Shown: piece after piece, positions 41,788-56,700 of the stretch
Layout of the letters: each line of letters starts with the position of its first letter
Numbering within the stretch: position 1 is the first letter of the stretch
Source of the DNA: Pegea sp. RAD2-039
Taxonomy: Eukaryota; Chordata; Thaliacea; Salpida; Salpidae
Direction: 5' to 3'
NCBI GenBank assembly: GCA_034620365.1
Contig: JAQGEQ010000324.1
Location: forward strand, 124,001-188,000
DNA length: 64,000 bases
The notes under the pieces: model-generated
The model's input: only the letters and a program-made list of their open reading frames with translations
Database searches by the model: none
What the model was told of the DNA's origin: nothing
Position numbers and translations under genes: made by a program

Positions 41788-44700
41788 ATGTTTCAAGCTG
41801 CAGGATCTGAGTTTCATGAAAATAATATTGCTGATTATCAGTCATTCACTGAAATTTTGAATAACAAAAACTATGGTAAAAGTCTTTTTATTCATACTTC
41901 TGTCTTTTGCTTTTTTATAATTATTAACTTTTATTTATTTAAATTAATTGTTTATTTAGTGTGCGTATAATATATTAAATTAAAAATCAAAGTTAATTTA
42001 ATTTTTTTGTTTTTTTTAGTAAACTTCTTCACTTTTTATAAAGTTAGCTCTTATTGAAATTTATTTACTTTTGATTATTATTATTATATGAAATAAAGTT
42101 GTGTCAGATGTTTAGTTATTTTATAATTGAATATTTGATATATGTTAATATTTACAATATCAAAATTGATATTTAGGTGATGAAAATAAGTTGAAAGCTG
42201 CAAAAGAAATAAATGATCATTTTGAGGTATTTTAACTTTATTTATGAATTTTTCTGTAAGAGTTTGTTAATACTTAGAACATTTATAAGTTATATATATT
42301 TTTTAAATAACTTAAGTTTTATGGTTTATAAGTTATGATTCTGTAAAAGTAATAGTTTTGGAATAAATTTTATAAATTGTTTATTCAAAAGGATATTGCC
42401 CATTCGTCAAAGTATTCTGACTTTTTGAGTGTTTGCATTCCCAACTTTATAAGGTTTATGCATGATACGAAACCTGAGTTTGTATCAGAATCTAATGTGC
42501 AGGTATTTCATTGTTTATTACTATGAACTGTTTATTTGATTCTTATGAATATAAAATTTGTAATTGAACTTTTAGGTTTGATTCTATTAAATTGTGTATA
42601 TAAGAAATGTTTTTCTAAATAAATATTGTTTATAGCCTGCTTGGTATATAAAGGTTTTAAATTGTAATAGTTTCTATTAATTATTTTGTTATTTTCCATC
42701 TATTTTTGTGTCCAAATACTTATCTGATGACAATAGTAAGTGATAAATTTGAACATTGGCAATTTTAATTTGATAAATGTTATTCAAAAGATTTTTGTAA
42801 ACCATTCAATCTTCATTACTTCAAAAACTTCTGTGATTTGATAATTTAAAAGATAATTTTAATTGAAATGACCAAATTTATCTTCTTTAGCTATTACGAA
42901 AGCTAATTTTGGATATGATACACCGGATCCCTACAAATGATCAACTAAGAACTCATGTAAGACCTATAATTGCGCTCTGTTTCAGTCTTCTAAAAGTAAG
43001 TTTCTATCTGGAACAAACATTTGACTTCTAACACCAACTTCTGAAGGTGGATAATGAAGAAAACTCATTAGTGTGTATCAAAATAATCATTGAACTTCAT
43101 AAACAATTTCGTCCACAAATATCAGCTGATGTCAGTTTGTAGAAATTATATTTTTCAGCTCAAACATATTTGTTTCTTCCTCAGATTCCTCAATTTTTCT
43201 CTCTTGTAAAGAAGATGTATGCAGACTTACCGCCGAATATGGTGAGATTTTTATCTCTTGTCATCTACAGCGGTTTAATGAAGTTGTATTTTAGACGTGG
43301 TTGTTTGAAAACCCAGGTGCTACCGATAACTCTGTCCCTGATCCTGAACGTATAGGGATGATCACGACAGTTTCATTTCCAGGACAAACCTCTGCTGAAA
43401 ATAAAACTGTAAATATTTCCACCTGCATTCATCAAATTCGTCAAAAAGAAATTTATTTTTACTTCCCAAATGACTTCATCTTAAATCTTCTAATAAAAAT
43501 TTTATCTTTTAAGACATATATTCCAAGGGCACTAAACTCTATGAAGGTCCTACAAGAGATCCCGATCACAGTTGTACTTTTGTACCAGGTAATCTGTCAT
43601 CTGCATCTTCATATCTCTTCTAAATCTTCCTATTTTTTGTAGCTGTACGAGAAAGACACACAGCTATCTGTAAATGATCTTCTGCCTTTGATAATGAAAG
43701 CTCTTTTATTACAACCATCTGAAGAAACAAGGAAACACCCGAGCTTTAATGCTGAACTTTATGTCGATTTTACAGCAGCTCAAATTAAAACTTTATCTTT
43801 TGTAGCATTTTTTATTCGAGTATTTCGGGTAAGTTCGTGTATTTGTGTGAAAATTTTTCCGCAAATCAATTTTAAACTGATCTTAACTTTGATCTTAAAC
43901 TTAATTTGATTTTCTTGCCAGAATAAACGTGATTCTGTTAGTGCGCATATTCTAGTTAGTACTGATTTTGTTTCTATATTTTTAATCACAAAACAAAAGT
44001 GCATTTGTAAACAAGAAATTATTTGCAGGAACGAATCTTATCTTACTCCAACGACATGGTCCAGGCAATTCTGCAATTACTCGCTAATTGTACCCCTGAG
44101 GTTTCTTCTCTTCGAAAAGAGCTCCTCATTGCAGTGCGCCACCTACTGGCGACTGATCTGAGGCTAAGTATGTAAAAACTAATCAACCAATCAGAGAGCA
44201 GTATTTGGACTTTATAGAGTTTATACCTCATATGGACAAGTTGTTTGATGACAAACTGATTATTGGGTCAGGGTGGTCTGCAAGAGAAAACCTCAGAGCT
44301 TTAGCCTACAGTACACTCGCAGATGTCACTCATCATGTCCGGGGGCAGCTATCTCTCTCACAAGTACGCCACCTAGTGTCATCTCTTTATCTTCTTCCTC
44401 TTTTCTCCTACAGCTTTGCTCCAGCGTCCACATGTTCTCGAAGAACGTTCACGATGATGCTCTGGCCAGCTCCTTTCAAACAATCTCTTGTAAACTTCTC
44501 TTTAATCTCGTTGATTGCATTTCTAAACGAGGTGAAATTGAAAAGCAACAGGTACATAATCTTCCTCATCTTCCAAAGTCCTCCTACTCATCTCTGATCT
44601 TTAGCAAAAGAGTCGTGATCTTTTGATGAGGATTCTAGAAGTATTTGTGCTGAAATTCCGCTATATTTCCAAGCATATCCTCCCGATCTTATTCAGTAGA

Positions 44701-47700
44701 TGCAAACCTTATCCCGATATGAGTCTTACCGGATCCAAACAGAAATCCGAAAAGGGATCTGCTCTTCCTACATCCGCTGCTGATAAAACCTTTCTGGTAT
44801 CTCCTAATCTTCATCTTCTCATCCTCAACATCCACTCTTCCGCAGGCAGAGCCTTCTGATTCTCCTGTTTCTAAGAGTAACGCGATCGACATCGATAAAG
44901 AATGGAAGATCAACTCTTTCCCTTCGGATTCGTTCCAGCGCCTCCTCAGATCGTCTTGTTGCATCATGGCAGTGAACGAGACCCGAAGTCTGGTCAGGAC
45001 TTTAGTAGCTGGGGTCAAGACCATCACCTGGACCAATTCATCGAGGACAAATTCGTCCAAGGACGGTTCTAATATTTCCAGTGCTTCGGGACGGACTTCC
45101 AACAAACAGTTTTTGCCAGAAGAAACTGAACTCTTCATTAAATTGGTCCGCTACGCTCTTCAGGCGCTCGATATTTATCAGGTTGGTCACTAGTGGGCGA
45201 CAGTGCGCTATAAACAGCAAAGCGTGTGCAACCGAGTGTTACAATCACGTGACTTGTTCTTTGATGGCAGATTACGACTATGAGTTCGAGCCATTTAGTA
45301 ATTCGGCCAAATTTGTCGCCGGTGAGAATTTTAGAAGAGAAAGAAGTTTTGGAGCATTTTGCTGGAGTTTTTACGATGATGAATCCTTCGACTTTCAGCG
45401 ATATCTTCTCAGCTACTATTGATTACGTTGTTGAGCGAACTTACACCAACCATGCACTTCAAGTGAGTACTTCATGTCACTAATGTATGCACATCGTACT
45501 CACTTGTTGATATCGTAGATCATTGCAAACGCTTTCCTAGCAAGCCCAGGAACTTCTGCAACCTTTGCTACAATTCTAGTCGAGTTTCTTCTTAATCATC
45601 TAGAAGAGATGGGTCGTCCTGGCGAAAAGTCCAACCTCTATCTAAAACTTTTCAAAGTAAATGGATTTATCGCGACAAGACGCAATCTTGTCTTCATCTT
45701 CTTACTCTCAGCTTGTCTTTGGATCTGTGTCTTTGTTTGCAAACTCAAATGAGCAGATGTTGAAGCCTCATTTGCATACGATCGTCACTAAATCGATGCT
45801 TCTCGCGAATAGCGCTCAGGACCCCTACAACTACTTCTTGCTGCTTCGCGCGCTCTTCCGATCGATTGGCGGAGGAAGCCACGATTCGCTTTATCAGGAG
45901 TTTCTTCCACTACTTCCTAACCTGTTACAAGGTGAGAAACTTTCGTCGAAAGCTTTCAATTGCTTCGACGCAGACGCGCGTTCACCTTTTCGAAGTCAAT
46001 TACGTGGCTTCCATTTCCAGACACATAGAATTGAAAATTTCACTAAATTTAGAAACCATCATTAAATAAATTCAATTAAAATAAACTGCAAATATATCGA
46101 CAAGTTTGCCACCAGGTGGCGCTGTTACACCCTTGGAATCTCACAGAGTTACCATAGCAACATCACTCTCCTAGTAACATCGTGATTTTTGTTTCATGAT
46201 TATGTTTAGGTTTGAACAGCTTACAAAGTGGCCTTCATAAGCAGCATATGAAGGACTTGTTTGTGGAATTGTGTCTAACGGTTCCTGTGCGTCTCAGTTC
46301 TCTTCTTCCCTATCTTCCAATGCTTATGGATCCTTTAGTGTCCGCTCTTAATGGATCTCAAACACTCATCACACAAGTGAGGGTTTTATTCTCGGTTTTT
46401 TATACTTGTAAAAAAGGCCAGTGTTTGATGATTCATGTTTTAGCTAATTATTTGCAATCCGATATTACGCAAAAATCTTTCAAACCCCCCCAAAAAAAAA
46501 CGGTCGCTTTAGTCGCAACCAAAGGTTTGTTGCACTAAAAACGAAATTCTTTCATTCTGGTCTTTCCCAGCTAAGAAAACATTCTTAAACTGCCATCTCT
46601 TTTAACGCTTCAATTGAAAAGTCGTTTGATGGGTGGAAAAGACGAGGATCAGTTGTCAAGACAGCACAAAAATTTCTCTATCATCATCTTAAAACTGTCT
46701 TCTTTTCAATTCTAACCTCCGGCACTCGGTGTATGAGCGGCACGCGGCAAGTGTGTGTGTTCTACCCGCGTGGTGTGTGTGCTGCACGCGCCCTATCTGC
46801 CGGCTAGTGTTTACCTTAAATGTAAACAGTAAAAACTTGTCTCTTTCTTTTCTCCTATCCACTTTTCTCTCTACACCGACATCAACTCATGCAAATCTGT
46901 CCTTTATTCTGTATTTTGCAGGGTCTGAGAACTTTAGAGCTATGTGTGGATAACTTACAACCAGATTTCTTGTATGAACATATTCAGGTATATCTTTTCC
47001 ACTCCCTTAATTTGATCCAATTTCACTCTGATTTCTATCTCAGCCTGTCAGAGCTGAATTGATGCAAGCTCTCTGGAAGACACTAAGAAATACAGCCGAT
47101 GATGTAGCTCATGTAGCATTTCGTGTCCTAGGCAAGTTTGGAGGCTCTAACAGGAAGATGTTGAAAGAAGCACAGAATCTCAATTATGATGATTCTTACT
47201 CTTTCGGACCTTCTGTTAAAGTGAAGTTTCAGCAATGCAACCAAGAGATCTCAATCCATGTAAGATCCTTACACAAGACTTTCTCCGAACAACTCTCTAT
47301 TTATTGTGATGAATTTTCTTGAGTAAATCTCAAAAACGTTTTCACCTCACAACCAGTCATCAAGTTTTTCGTTCACAAAATTCAACTAGAAGATCGCCTC
47401 CGGCTGCTGTATCTCGCGCCAACTTTCATCGAAATTTCAAATACTGAAACTAATTTCATAAAACTTTAACATCAACTTCATCTTTCATCACTTCAAGTTG
47501 AAAGAGAGTTCACCCAAGTGTTCTCAAAATCCCCGCCGTTTCCTCCTCTCACCTCTTTCGATCTTCAGATCAAAGATGTCATCTCATTTGCCGCAAAAAC
47601 TCTGAAGAATCTCTCATCTGATGACTACCTTCGCGAGCAATCCTTCACCGTTGTCAAGTGCTTCCTAGTAACGATCTTCATCTAGTCTCAATCTTCATCT

Positions 47701-50700
47701 GATCATCTTCATGTTCAGACCTCTATGATGAACACAGAAGATCTTTCAAGTCATCTGCTGCAGCTCCTGAGTCATCCCAACTTTTCCAGCTCCACTATGA
47801 CGTCACCGCTCATCTGCAAATGCAGTGATGACGTCACGCGCGATACTTTCAAGCAAGCACTGGTGGGAGCTATCAGTGAGTAAATTAATTGATGCCGTCG
47901 CGAATCGCTGTCACCATAGCAACCTACCTCACGCATATGCACTAATCTTTCTTTCCACATATGTCACTTGAAAGAGGTTGATTTCGGGTATTCCCCGGCA
48001 ACTGGCTTGCTTCGCGCTCATTGGTTGGTTCTTTAAACTCGTAACGTTCTTTCCCATTTTTACTGCTGATTCTTCATCTGCCACTTGCGTGTGTGTGCTT
48101 TTACGCGCGCATTTGCTCGCGCATGCGTGTGTGCATATGCTGTGAAAAATGGAATCTGTTTGGGCGGTTGCGGAGTTTGAAGACGGCTTGTGATTGGTTG
48201 ATTTCTATAAATGATTATCACATCAGATTATTGAATCGTTTGGTGATGATGCAACTTTATAACTCGAGCTTACATTACTTAGCAAGATTTTACCATCGCG
48301 CTTGGTTCAAAGTTCGGTTTAAAGTTAAAAAAAGCCACATAAGCAATTCATATCGCGAAGAATCGCGCTTTCGACGCGCATACTTCTACGCACACACGCG
48401 CCTTCTTTGAATGGTTCTCATTTTGAGTCAGTTTTAGTCGAGCTGGTTGATGTCGATTCAAATTGGCGCGCGATTTGCTTTCAGCTTCTGATCTATGAGT
48501 CATATTCTCTGTTGAAAAAATTATTGATTCAAGAGAGGCAGAGTCAGAAAAGGAAAAAATTCCACGAAAATTATGAGTCAAAGTGATGAAGTAGCCAATG
48601 AGAAGCAAGCAAGTGTGAAGCGAACCATCTACATGTTGTTTGGTTAACTCACACAGCAACCTTCTCACACCACCAAATGATTCTACCTTACGGTTAATAA
48701 ATTCCTCTTACTCTCGTCTCTTTAAACTCACAAAAAGCTGGAAGCTAGCGGGTGAGTTACTTGCGAAATGATGGGGGGGAGGTAAATTTGCCGCTTGTAT
48801 GGGTGGTTGGTTTGATCTCAGCACATGGGTTACAAGAACGGAAACTACTCGCGAAGCCATGCGTCATCGGCTTTCTACTTTTTCATCTTTCTCTAGTTTA
48901 CTCTATCGCTAGTATTGAAAAGACTGAACTGGGTATAAACCAGCCATTTGCTGAGTTCAACTTCTCCATTACTTGTCCAGTTTCAATCTTTTAAACTTTC
49001 AACATTCGGGTTTGTTTGAGTTTTTTTTTCTTGCTTTCAGTTTAAACGCTGATTTTTTGTAGCAAATATTTTCGCAGAAAAATTATTTTTACATTTTTTT
49101 TTTAATCTTTTTTTTGTGACGTTTTTTTTCAAAATTTTTATCGAATTCGAAAATTTAGGAACTTTTTTTTTTCTGATAATAATTTTTATTTTCGAAAAAT
49201 ATTTTGTCAATTCTTTTCGTCAAAATCGTCTCAAATATTTGTACAAATTTTTCTGCGATTTATGCAAATTTATTACCTTCAACCAAATCGATTTTCAATT
49301 TGTTATACATCTTTAACATGATCTCAGACTGATCTTCATCATTTTATCATTTTAGTGGCGGCAGGGTCAAAAGATGCGATCTTTCGATCTAAAGCTCTTC
49401 AATTTATTGGAGACATCGTTCGCCACTACACCCTCATATCGATTACCCAGCATTTTGCTTCTAGTTCATCCTACAAAAAGCACAATCAAGGTACAGTTTA
49501 ACCTGCCTGGCAAGCTAGGGCTGGGCCGATTGGTTGGACCAATCACTGATTGGCTGAAATTTGACAATTTTCTTTCGAATCATTTGAACCAGTGATGTTT
49601 TAAACTCTTAATTTTTTAAACAGATGCCCCGCGGGTCGATTGTGACACGGAAATGGACCCGTTTGTGGTCGTGGACGCTATCGCTGAATGTATGGCATGT
49701 GAGGAAAAGGAAATGTGCCTGGTCGGCAACTTTGCCCTGGTCCACATGCTGAAAATAGCTGGTCAGTTGACTGTCCCTGGTCCACAACTCTTACAACATT
49801 TGTCATGTTGCAGCATCTGTTACTGGAAGTTACAATCGCGCGACCGATCTTGCGATATTTGCTCATCTATCCGATCAAATCTGTTCGTGTTGTTACGAGC
49901 GCGCGTGGTTTGCCAAATATGGAGGTTGTTACGCGATCCGTCACTTGATGGCGATAGTAAGTAGATGTACGATCTGTGTAGCTCCGAATCATCTGAATCT
50001 TATGATCAGATGCCAATGAAATGGATTCTCACGCAACAATACTCCTTCCTTCGCGCGCTTCTATTCGTCATCATGGATTTGACTAATGAAGTTTCTAGTG
50101 GCGCCATCGATTTGGCGAAATCGATCCTGGAGGTTTTTAAGTCTATCTCATCCTGCGTCATGATCTTCATCATCTCTTTTAGGAGCTAATCATCAAATGT
50201 GCCTCACCTCTGTCCCCGGACTACCTCACCGACCCACAAATGCTGTCCGTTCAACAAAACTCAATCAAGCGTGTCTTGCACGAACTGGTCAGAGAAGTGA
50301 CGTCACCCAATCGACTCGTGAGGCAGCAGGTACGTCATCGAAACAGTGACGTCACCAAGCGGTGAATACGACTTCAAACAACGAGCAAAAACCGATAAAA
50401 CCGGTGGTTTCCACCCCCCTCCTCCTCGCCCGCCACCGCTTCTGTTCGCTCTTCTCTTCCAAGCGATTCATTGTTGGTTTGAGTCATAATCGTCTCGAGC
50501 GTATTTCACTTCGCGCGCTTTTCCTTCCCCTCCCCCGCTTCCCTCTCTCTTCTGACCACTCCACTCGACTAGTGATTCGAATTTTTTGGCGCGCGAGTAA
50601 TCTGTGCACGCGACGCACACACGCACTGAGACATCGTCAAGCCCGGCTTCAAAAAGTGGTTTCCGATGGTGGTGGAGACGGGCTAAAACCACTGTACCGC

Positions 50701-53700
50701 GGCCCCTTTCCTACCCTTTTTTTTGCTTACACGTCCTGCACTTTCAGGCCGTCGACTTGCTGCGTATTCTCGCGACTACATCGAAACAAAGTAGCGTCAG
50801 TGACGTAGTGAGTCCTCATAGCGACGTTCTCGTAGACACAGTCCCGCCACGTAAACACTTACTACGCCATCAACCGGTCAACACACAAATTGGCTTGATG
50901 GACGGAAACACCTTCTGCTACTCGCTCCAACCCCGTCTCTTCTTCCTAAATCTCAATCTTAAAGAGCATAAGGTACCCGGATCCCAGTCCCTTCATCCTT
51001 GACTCTATTAAACAATCCATGCTTTTTAAGGTGTTCTTCACTGAGCTCTTTAACATTTGTGAGGCTGATGATGCATCTTTGAGGAAGTTGGCTTGTTACA
51101 AGAACGTTGCAGATCTTACACCACTTCGAGTCAGCGCGATGAACACGCTATCAGTCCTTCACTACATTCCCCAGGTTTTTGCTCTCAAACCCTCTGGTGG
51201 TCACTTAACTCTTCTAATAGGTCAAAGAGCGGATCATCAATGTCCTCTTTAAACAGCTGGGATCTGAGAGCAAGAAGTTGATGGAAACCGCTGAGAAATG
51301 CATTAGGCAGTTCTTAAAAGGTACTGAAGCTGGTGAAACCCCGATTGAAACAGATACAGTCCATCATGCCATGCGCCCCACACTACTCAAGATGGGTGAC
51401 TACAGGTATGGCCCACTCCTCATCCAGCATCCAAATTTCCAATCAGCCCGTTTACAGGAATCTAAACTTGACGGTAGTTCGACACCTGGCGGCGCTATCG
51501 CGTCTTTTTCCCAATACTTTTAACGAAAAGTTATGTGAGCAACTTCATGCCCACCTGTCCAAATGGCTTGAGACCGCCTTACACAAGCAAGCCCTGGTCG
51601 CCACAACTTCAAACAATCAAGTGAACGGAGGACCCAATTCCCCCCACATTTTATCTGGGGCGGGAATCGAGCAGAAAGCAGATGTTTCATCCGAACTAGA
51701 GCTTTGTTCGGCCATTCTCGAAATCTTCCATTTAATCCCTCTTTCTCCGAAGGTCTTTACATCGATTCGACACGCACGCGCTTTAACTGTATGACATAAT
51801 AGACGCTGTTGGAACCGCTACTGATTTTAGTGGTGAAAACCGAAAGCCGACTACATCTGGAAGTAGGAAGTCCTCTGCGCGCGCCACTATTTCGTTTCTT
51901 ACGTCAACATGCCGAAACCGCGGTGAACATCTTTCTGAAAGAGTCGCGCGCTGTTGATAAACACTGGAACCGGATGTTGGTAGGTGCCCCCACGCCCTTC
52001 ACGTCCCACACTAACCTCTCGTCGCTAGGTGGCGTTTCTGAGGCAAGAGGACGGGCAGAAGTTTCGCGACGCGATGGAATCGAAGATCGATTGTCTTGTG
52101 CGTTTGTGTTTCAGCAGCAAATGCGTTGATACTGTCACCTCTAATCCCAAACTTGCCGAATTACAATATCTAGGAATTAAAGTGAGTCTGAAGATCTTTA
52201 AGATCTGATCTTAATGATGAAGATTTTATAGATTATTTGGATTCTTACTAAACATAAGAAGACATTTCTAACTTCTAACGATGCGCTCTTTAACCACATC
52301 TTCCTCATATGGACCAACCCAAAATATCACGAAAATCTCGATCAAGGTATCTTCATCCTCACTTCCCGCTCCTCATCTTCTAATCTTTTAAATGATGCAG
52401 TTGAATCTGGGATGAAAAGTCGCCTAGATGAGAGCAGAATCATCAGCAAATGTTTCTTGCAATATGCAAAAGAACATCCACAACAAATCCAACTTCAATT
52501 TCATCTTCTTCACGCTTTCATATACAGAGGACTTGCCGACTTCACCTTCCTCAAAGATTGGTTTGATGTCCAGTTGCCCACCAAGTACGCTGTCCCACAA
52601 AAACGCATGGTAAGGACAGCCACCTCTATGTGGACCACACTGACCTTCACTTGCTCCTAGATCTTCTTTCAATTTGTTGAGATCTACAACGAAGACCAAT
52701 TCACGCCTAAACTCAAGGCTCTCATTATCAAGATGATTCTTATCCCAATCTTCAGACACGCTTTCGACAACAACGAAGGCAAACAGCTGATCGTTGGCGA
52801 CGGTTGCCACGAAACCGCCGACTGCATCACGATACTAATCGAGAAGTAAACAAATGGCCCAACAACTGGTCCCCAACCACAGCTATTCCGTCCACAGGGT
52901 CATCGATGCCAGTAAACAGCCACATCAGACCTCAGATGCACTTCTGGTTCAGCTCTTCCGTCTCTTCTCGTTACTCGTGGAACAAGCTCCAGATCACATC
53001 GAAGATTCGAAGAACAAACGTCATGGCAACAAGCTTCGTCGGATCATCACGTTTGCCTGGCCATGTCTGGTGCCTCGTAACTGCGTTGACCCGGCCAGCA
53101 AGTACCATGGACACCTTCTACTGTCCCATATCATCGCGCGTTTCAATCTCAGTCGACGAATCGTGCTTCAAACCTTCTATTCGCTCCTCAAGGTGCCCAC
53201 TCCCCTCCCCCTTCACCACCTTTTTCATCTCTTTTTTATCAGGCCCACTCTCACGAAGCGCGGCCCATCGTACGTCAGGCTCTGGACGTCATACTGCCCT
53301 CGATGCCGTATCGTATGGATGGGGCCAAAGCTTTTATCCACTGGACCAGGAAGATTCTTGTAGAAGAAGGACACACAATCTCACAACTGATACATGTCCT
53401 ACAATTGATTGTCCGCCACCAAAAGGTCACTACCTAAACTATCTCCGGCCCATTTGACCGAAGCCTTCTACCAGGTCTATTACCCCGCAAATGCGTCCCT
53501 CATCCAACAAATGGTGGCCTCAATGCAACGTTTGGGGCTGGCACCTAACAATAATCGCGAACAAAGAAGACTAGCGGTTGATGTCGCTGAAGCATTGATA
53601 AAATGGGAGATTAGGAAGCACTCTGAGTCTACAACCACTTCTGTTGACGGTCAGTGACTCCTGGCAACGTCCTGGACCACTTCTTATCGCCCTTTTTCAT

Positions 53701-56700
53701 TTCAGACACTGTTAAAATAGAATTGGGGGTCAATTTGGCCACCCCGTCCACTAGTGGCGCTGTTACGTCCAAGGACAAGTTTGAAATCGAACCAAAGCAT
53801 AGATCCGCGGTCGTCAACTTCTTGCTGTGTATGGCAGTCCAAGTTGGACCGACAAATCCACCTCGCTGTCCCACATCTAATACCATTCAACGTTCGCAAA
53901 CCATCGATAATTCGCAATCGGCTTGTGACCAAGTAACGCGTCGTTGCATTTCGCTTCTATGTAGCGCGCTTCTGCCAGAAGTCTGGCCCAACACTGAACT
54001 CAGCCTGCAGTGGCTGGATAAGACCCTTATCTCAGCAGAAAGCAACCAACCGGTCAGTAACTAACATGTCCCCACTGTCCACCATTAACTTATCATCAAC
54101 AGAATATCACTTCAATCAGCGTGGCACTCGAAGTCCTCAGCAAGCTTCTGAACGTAGTTACCAAGGCAACGGTGGTCTCGTTGTTGAAGCCGCTACAACG
54201 TGGACTCGCTGTTTGTAGTTCCTGTTCCAGTCTTAAGGTACCACCTTGCCCATATCTTCCTCCTGATCTTTCTCAAACTCTTCTTTCAGGTCGTCAACGC
54301 TGTTCAAGTTGTTCTGACTAAAGTCTTCAGTCTACATCCTCTCAACACGTCATCGACTTCGAGAAGCGACGTCATCAGTGACATCACTAACGAGCTTGAA
54401 GGTCTCTTCATGTCTGTAAAGAAGGTGGTAGATGATGGCTTGTCAGCTTACGACAAACCCAATTCCCCTGTTTCAAGTACATTCATCTTTCTTCCTCATC
54501 TTCATCTAATCATCAACTTTTGCAGAACTTCTTCCGGCTCTTAAGACCCTTAATTCGGCCTGCATCCACATACCTACCTACATCGACTCTGTTCTTCCAC
54601 TCTTCGTCAGATGCTTCCAGAAATTAGTCAAAGAACATCTTCAATCACTTCATCAACAGCAAATTAGCACAAATCCAACTGATCCGCGTAAGTTGCTTCA
54701 TCACCTCCACTTCATCCTCTTCTCAACTTCCTCAACTTAGTTCTAGTTGAGATGACGATCATGTGTTTGGAGCTGGTCAAGAAGAGGGTCTGTGTGATGA
54801 ACAATGACACGCGAAGGACTTTCATTCACAGTTCGATTGTTCAAATCATCGAAAAGTCCACAGAGGTGAAACTGTTAAAAGCGGTCATCAATATTGTTGG
54901 TGAATGGCTCAAGGTAACAAGATCGCGTCTTGTGGATTCGGTAGTTGATGAAAACTCTCGTCACAGGCTCCCAACAACAGCGAGGGGTTGACTCACCGCG
55001 AGAAGAATCTCATTTTAACCAAACTGATGAATCTAGAGACGAAATTTGTGAATGAAGTGGAATTATGTAATGGTTTCCTCCAACTTGTCAACTACATTTA
55101 CAGGTTCCCTCCCATTTCCAAACCAATTATTCACAAATTTATTATTTCTCGTTGCTAATAGAGACAAAATGATGACGTCCAGTGACTTGCTCACCAAATT
55201 AGAACCTGCGTTTCTATCAGGCCTTCGATGTGTCAACCCGGAAACTCGAAATCTGTTCTATGAAGTCTTCAACTCGAGCATCGAGCGACGTTTATATCCG
55301 CGACTCGCTTACATCGCTTGTATGCAGAACTGGGAACAAATTTCCAACCAGTACTGGATCACTCAGTGCTTAGAGGTTGGTCCACAACCACTGGTCCCCG
55401 GTTTCTCACTGTTTGTTGTTATAGTTCATCTTAGACGTTTGTGACCGCGACCAACTGGTCATGGGTCGGGGTTCAGGTCATCTTTTACCTTCTATTACGT
55501 CATCGATGAAAAGCGACGACCTGGAGCCAATAAAGCGTATCAAAATCGAACCAATCAGCAATGAGGAAGGAGTAGTTGACAAGGTGGGACATGGGACTTC
55601 AATTTGAGATCCGATTTGAGTATCTTCTTCAGGATGTTGAGGAACAAATTGAATTGTGTAAAAGTTGGAAGCTTAATTACGATCATATCCAATCAAATGA
55701 AAGTTTAAAGAAGGAAGAAATCGCCCAATCACAAACCGCCGCCATCACCACTCTACAACCTCCTCTACCACTAGAGGTCGTAATCAATCAGTGAGTTTCG
55801 CTTATGACGTCTTGATGATCACGTATGACGTCACGACGCTCGCTTGCAGACATCAAAACTTCTTGAACTCTCAATCACAAAGAAAAATGAAAGATTTTCT
55901 TGCCGCAATTTCACAACTTTGTCACTCAAGCGTGCAACTCTCTCATGACATCTGGTGTCAGCTTTTCCCCACTATCTGGTCCACATTTACATCACAAGAA
56001 CAACGGGTTTGTGTCCCATACTTCTCGCCCCTTCCCTGCTCATTTTGTTTTCTCTCTCCCTTAGAGTTTGACGCGAGAATTTACTGCTTACGTCAGTGGC
56101 GCGGTCACGAACCGCTCACTTCAATCGCATCCATCCGCTATCCAGACCCTGGTCGAGGGCTTCACCCACTGTGTTCCGCCCATCACTCTCCGTCCCATGA
56201 TTCTGACCAACCTGGGACGCGAGAGGAACTTGTGGTTCCGGTGTGCGCTGCTTCTCGAGCAGATGATGTTGAATGGACGAATGGCGGTCGATCCGAACAG
56301 CGAACCCGTGTTCTCATCTCACAAAGAGGTTTGTGTCCACCTCTACTTGTCCTGGTCCTAACCTATTCCATGCCAGGACGTTATGGACGCTTTAAGTGAT
56401 CTGTACGTGGAGTTACGTGAAGAGGACATGTGGACAGGCTTGTGGTTGGACCGTTGTAATTATCCGGAAACCGCGCGCGCTATCAGCTTTGAGCAGCAGG
56501 GCTTCTTCAAACAAGCCCAAGCTGAATACGAAAAACTGGCCAATACTATCCAACCGCCGGATGACAGGGACACTTTCAATTACAGGGATATTCCTGAGTT
56601 CAAACTGTGGCAAGATCACTGGATCAGGTGTTCAAAAGAACTCAATCAAGTTTGTGTCGCGATTTCGTGCTGATGACGTCACTAATTTCTCGATTTCAGT

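Noticed and set aside
44168-44217. An ultra-short (23 or 29 nt) intron in TRRAP
   Set aside because: Using the later acceptor TTTATAG at 44211-44217 gives a 50-nt intron and a protein (ATDLRLKFIPHMDK) that aligns with human TRRAP without an insertion.
50362-50808. 148-codon plus-strand ORF inside TRRAP
   Set aside because: Mostly intron sequence, arginine-rich from local GC composition; the real exons on either side use other frames.
52424-52810. 128-codon minus-strand ORF inside TRRAP
   Set aside because: Antisense shadow of TRRAP exons whose plus-strand translation (for example [18 protein letters not shown]) matches the family.
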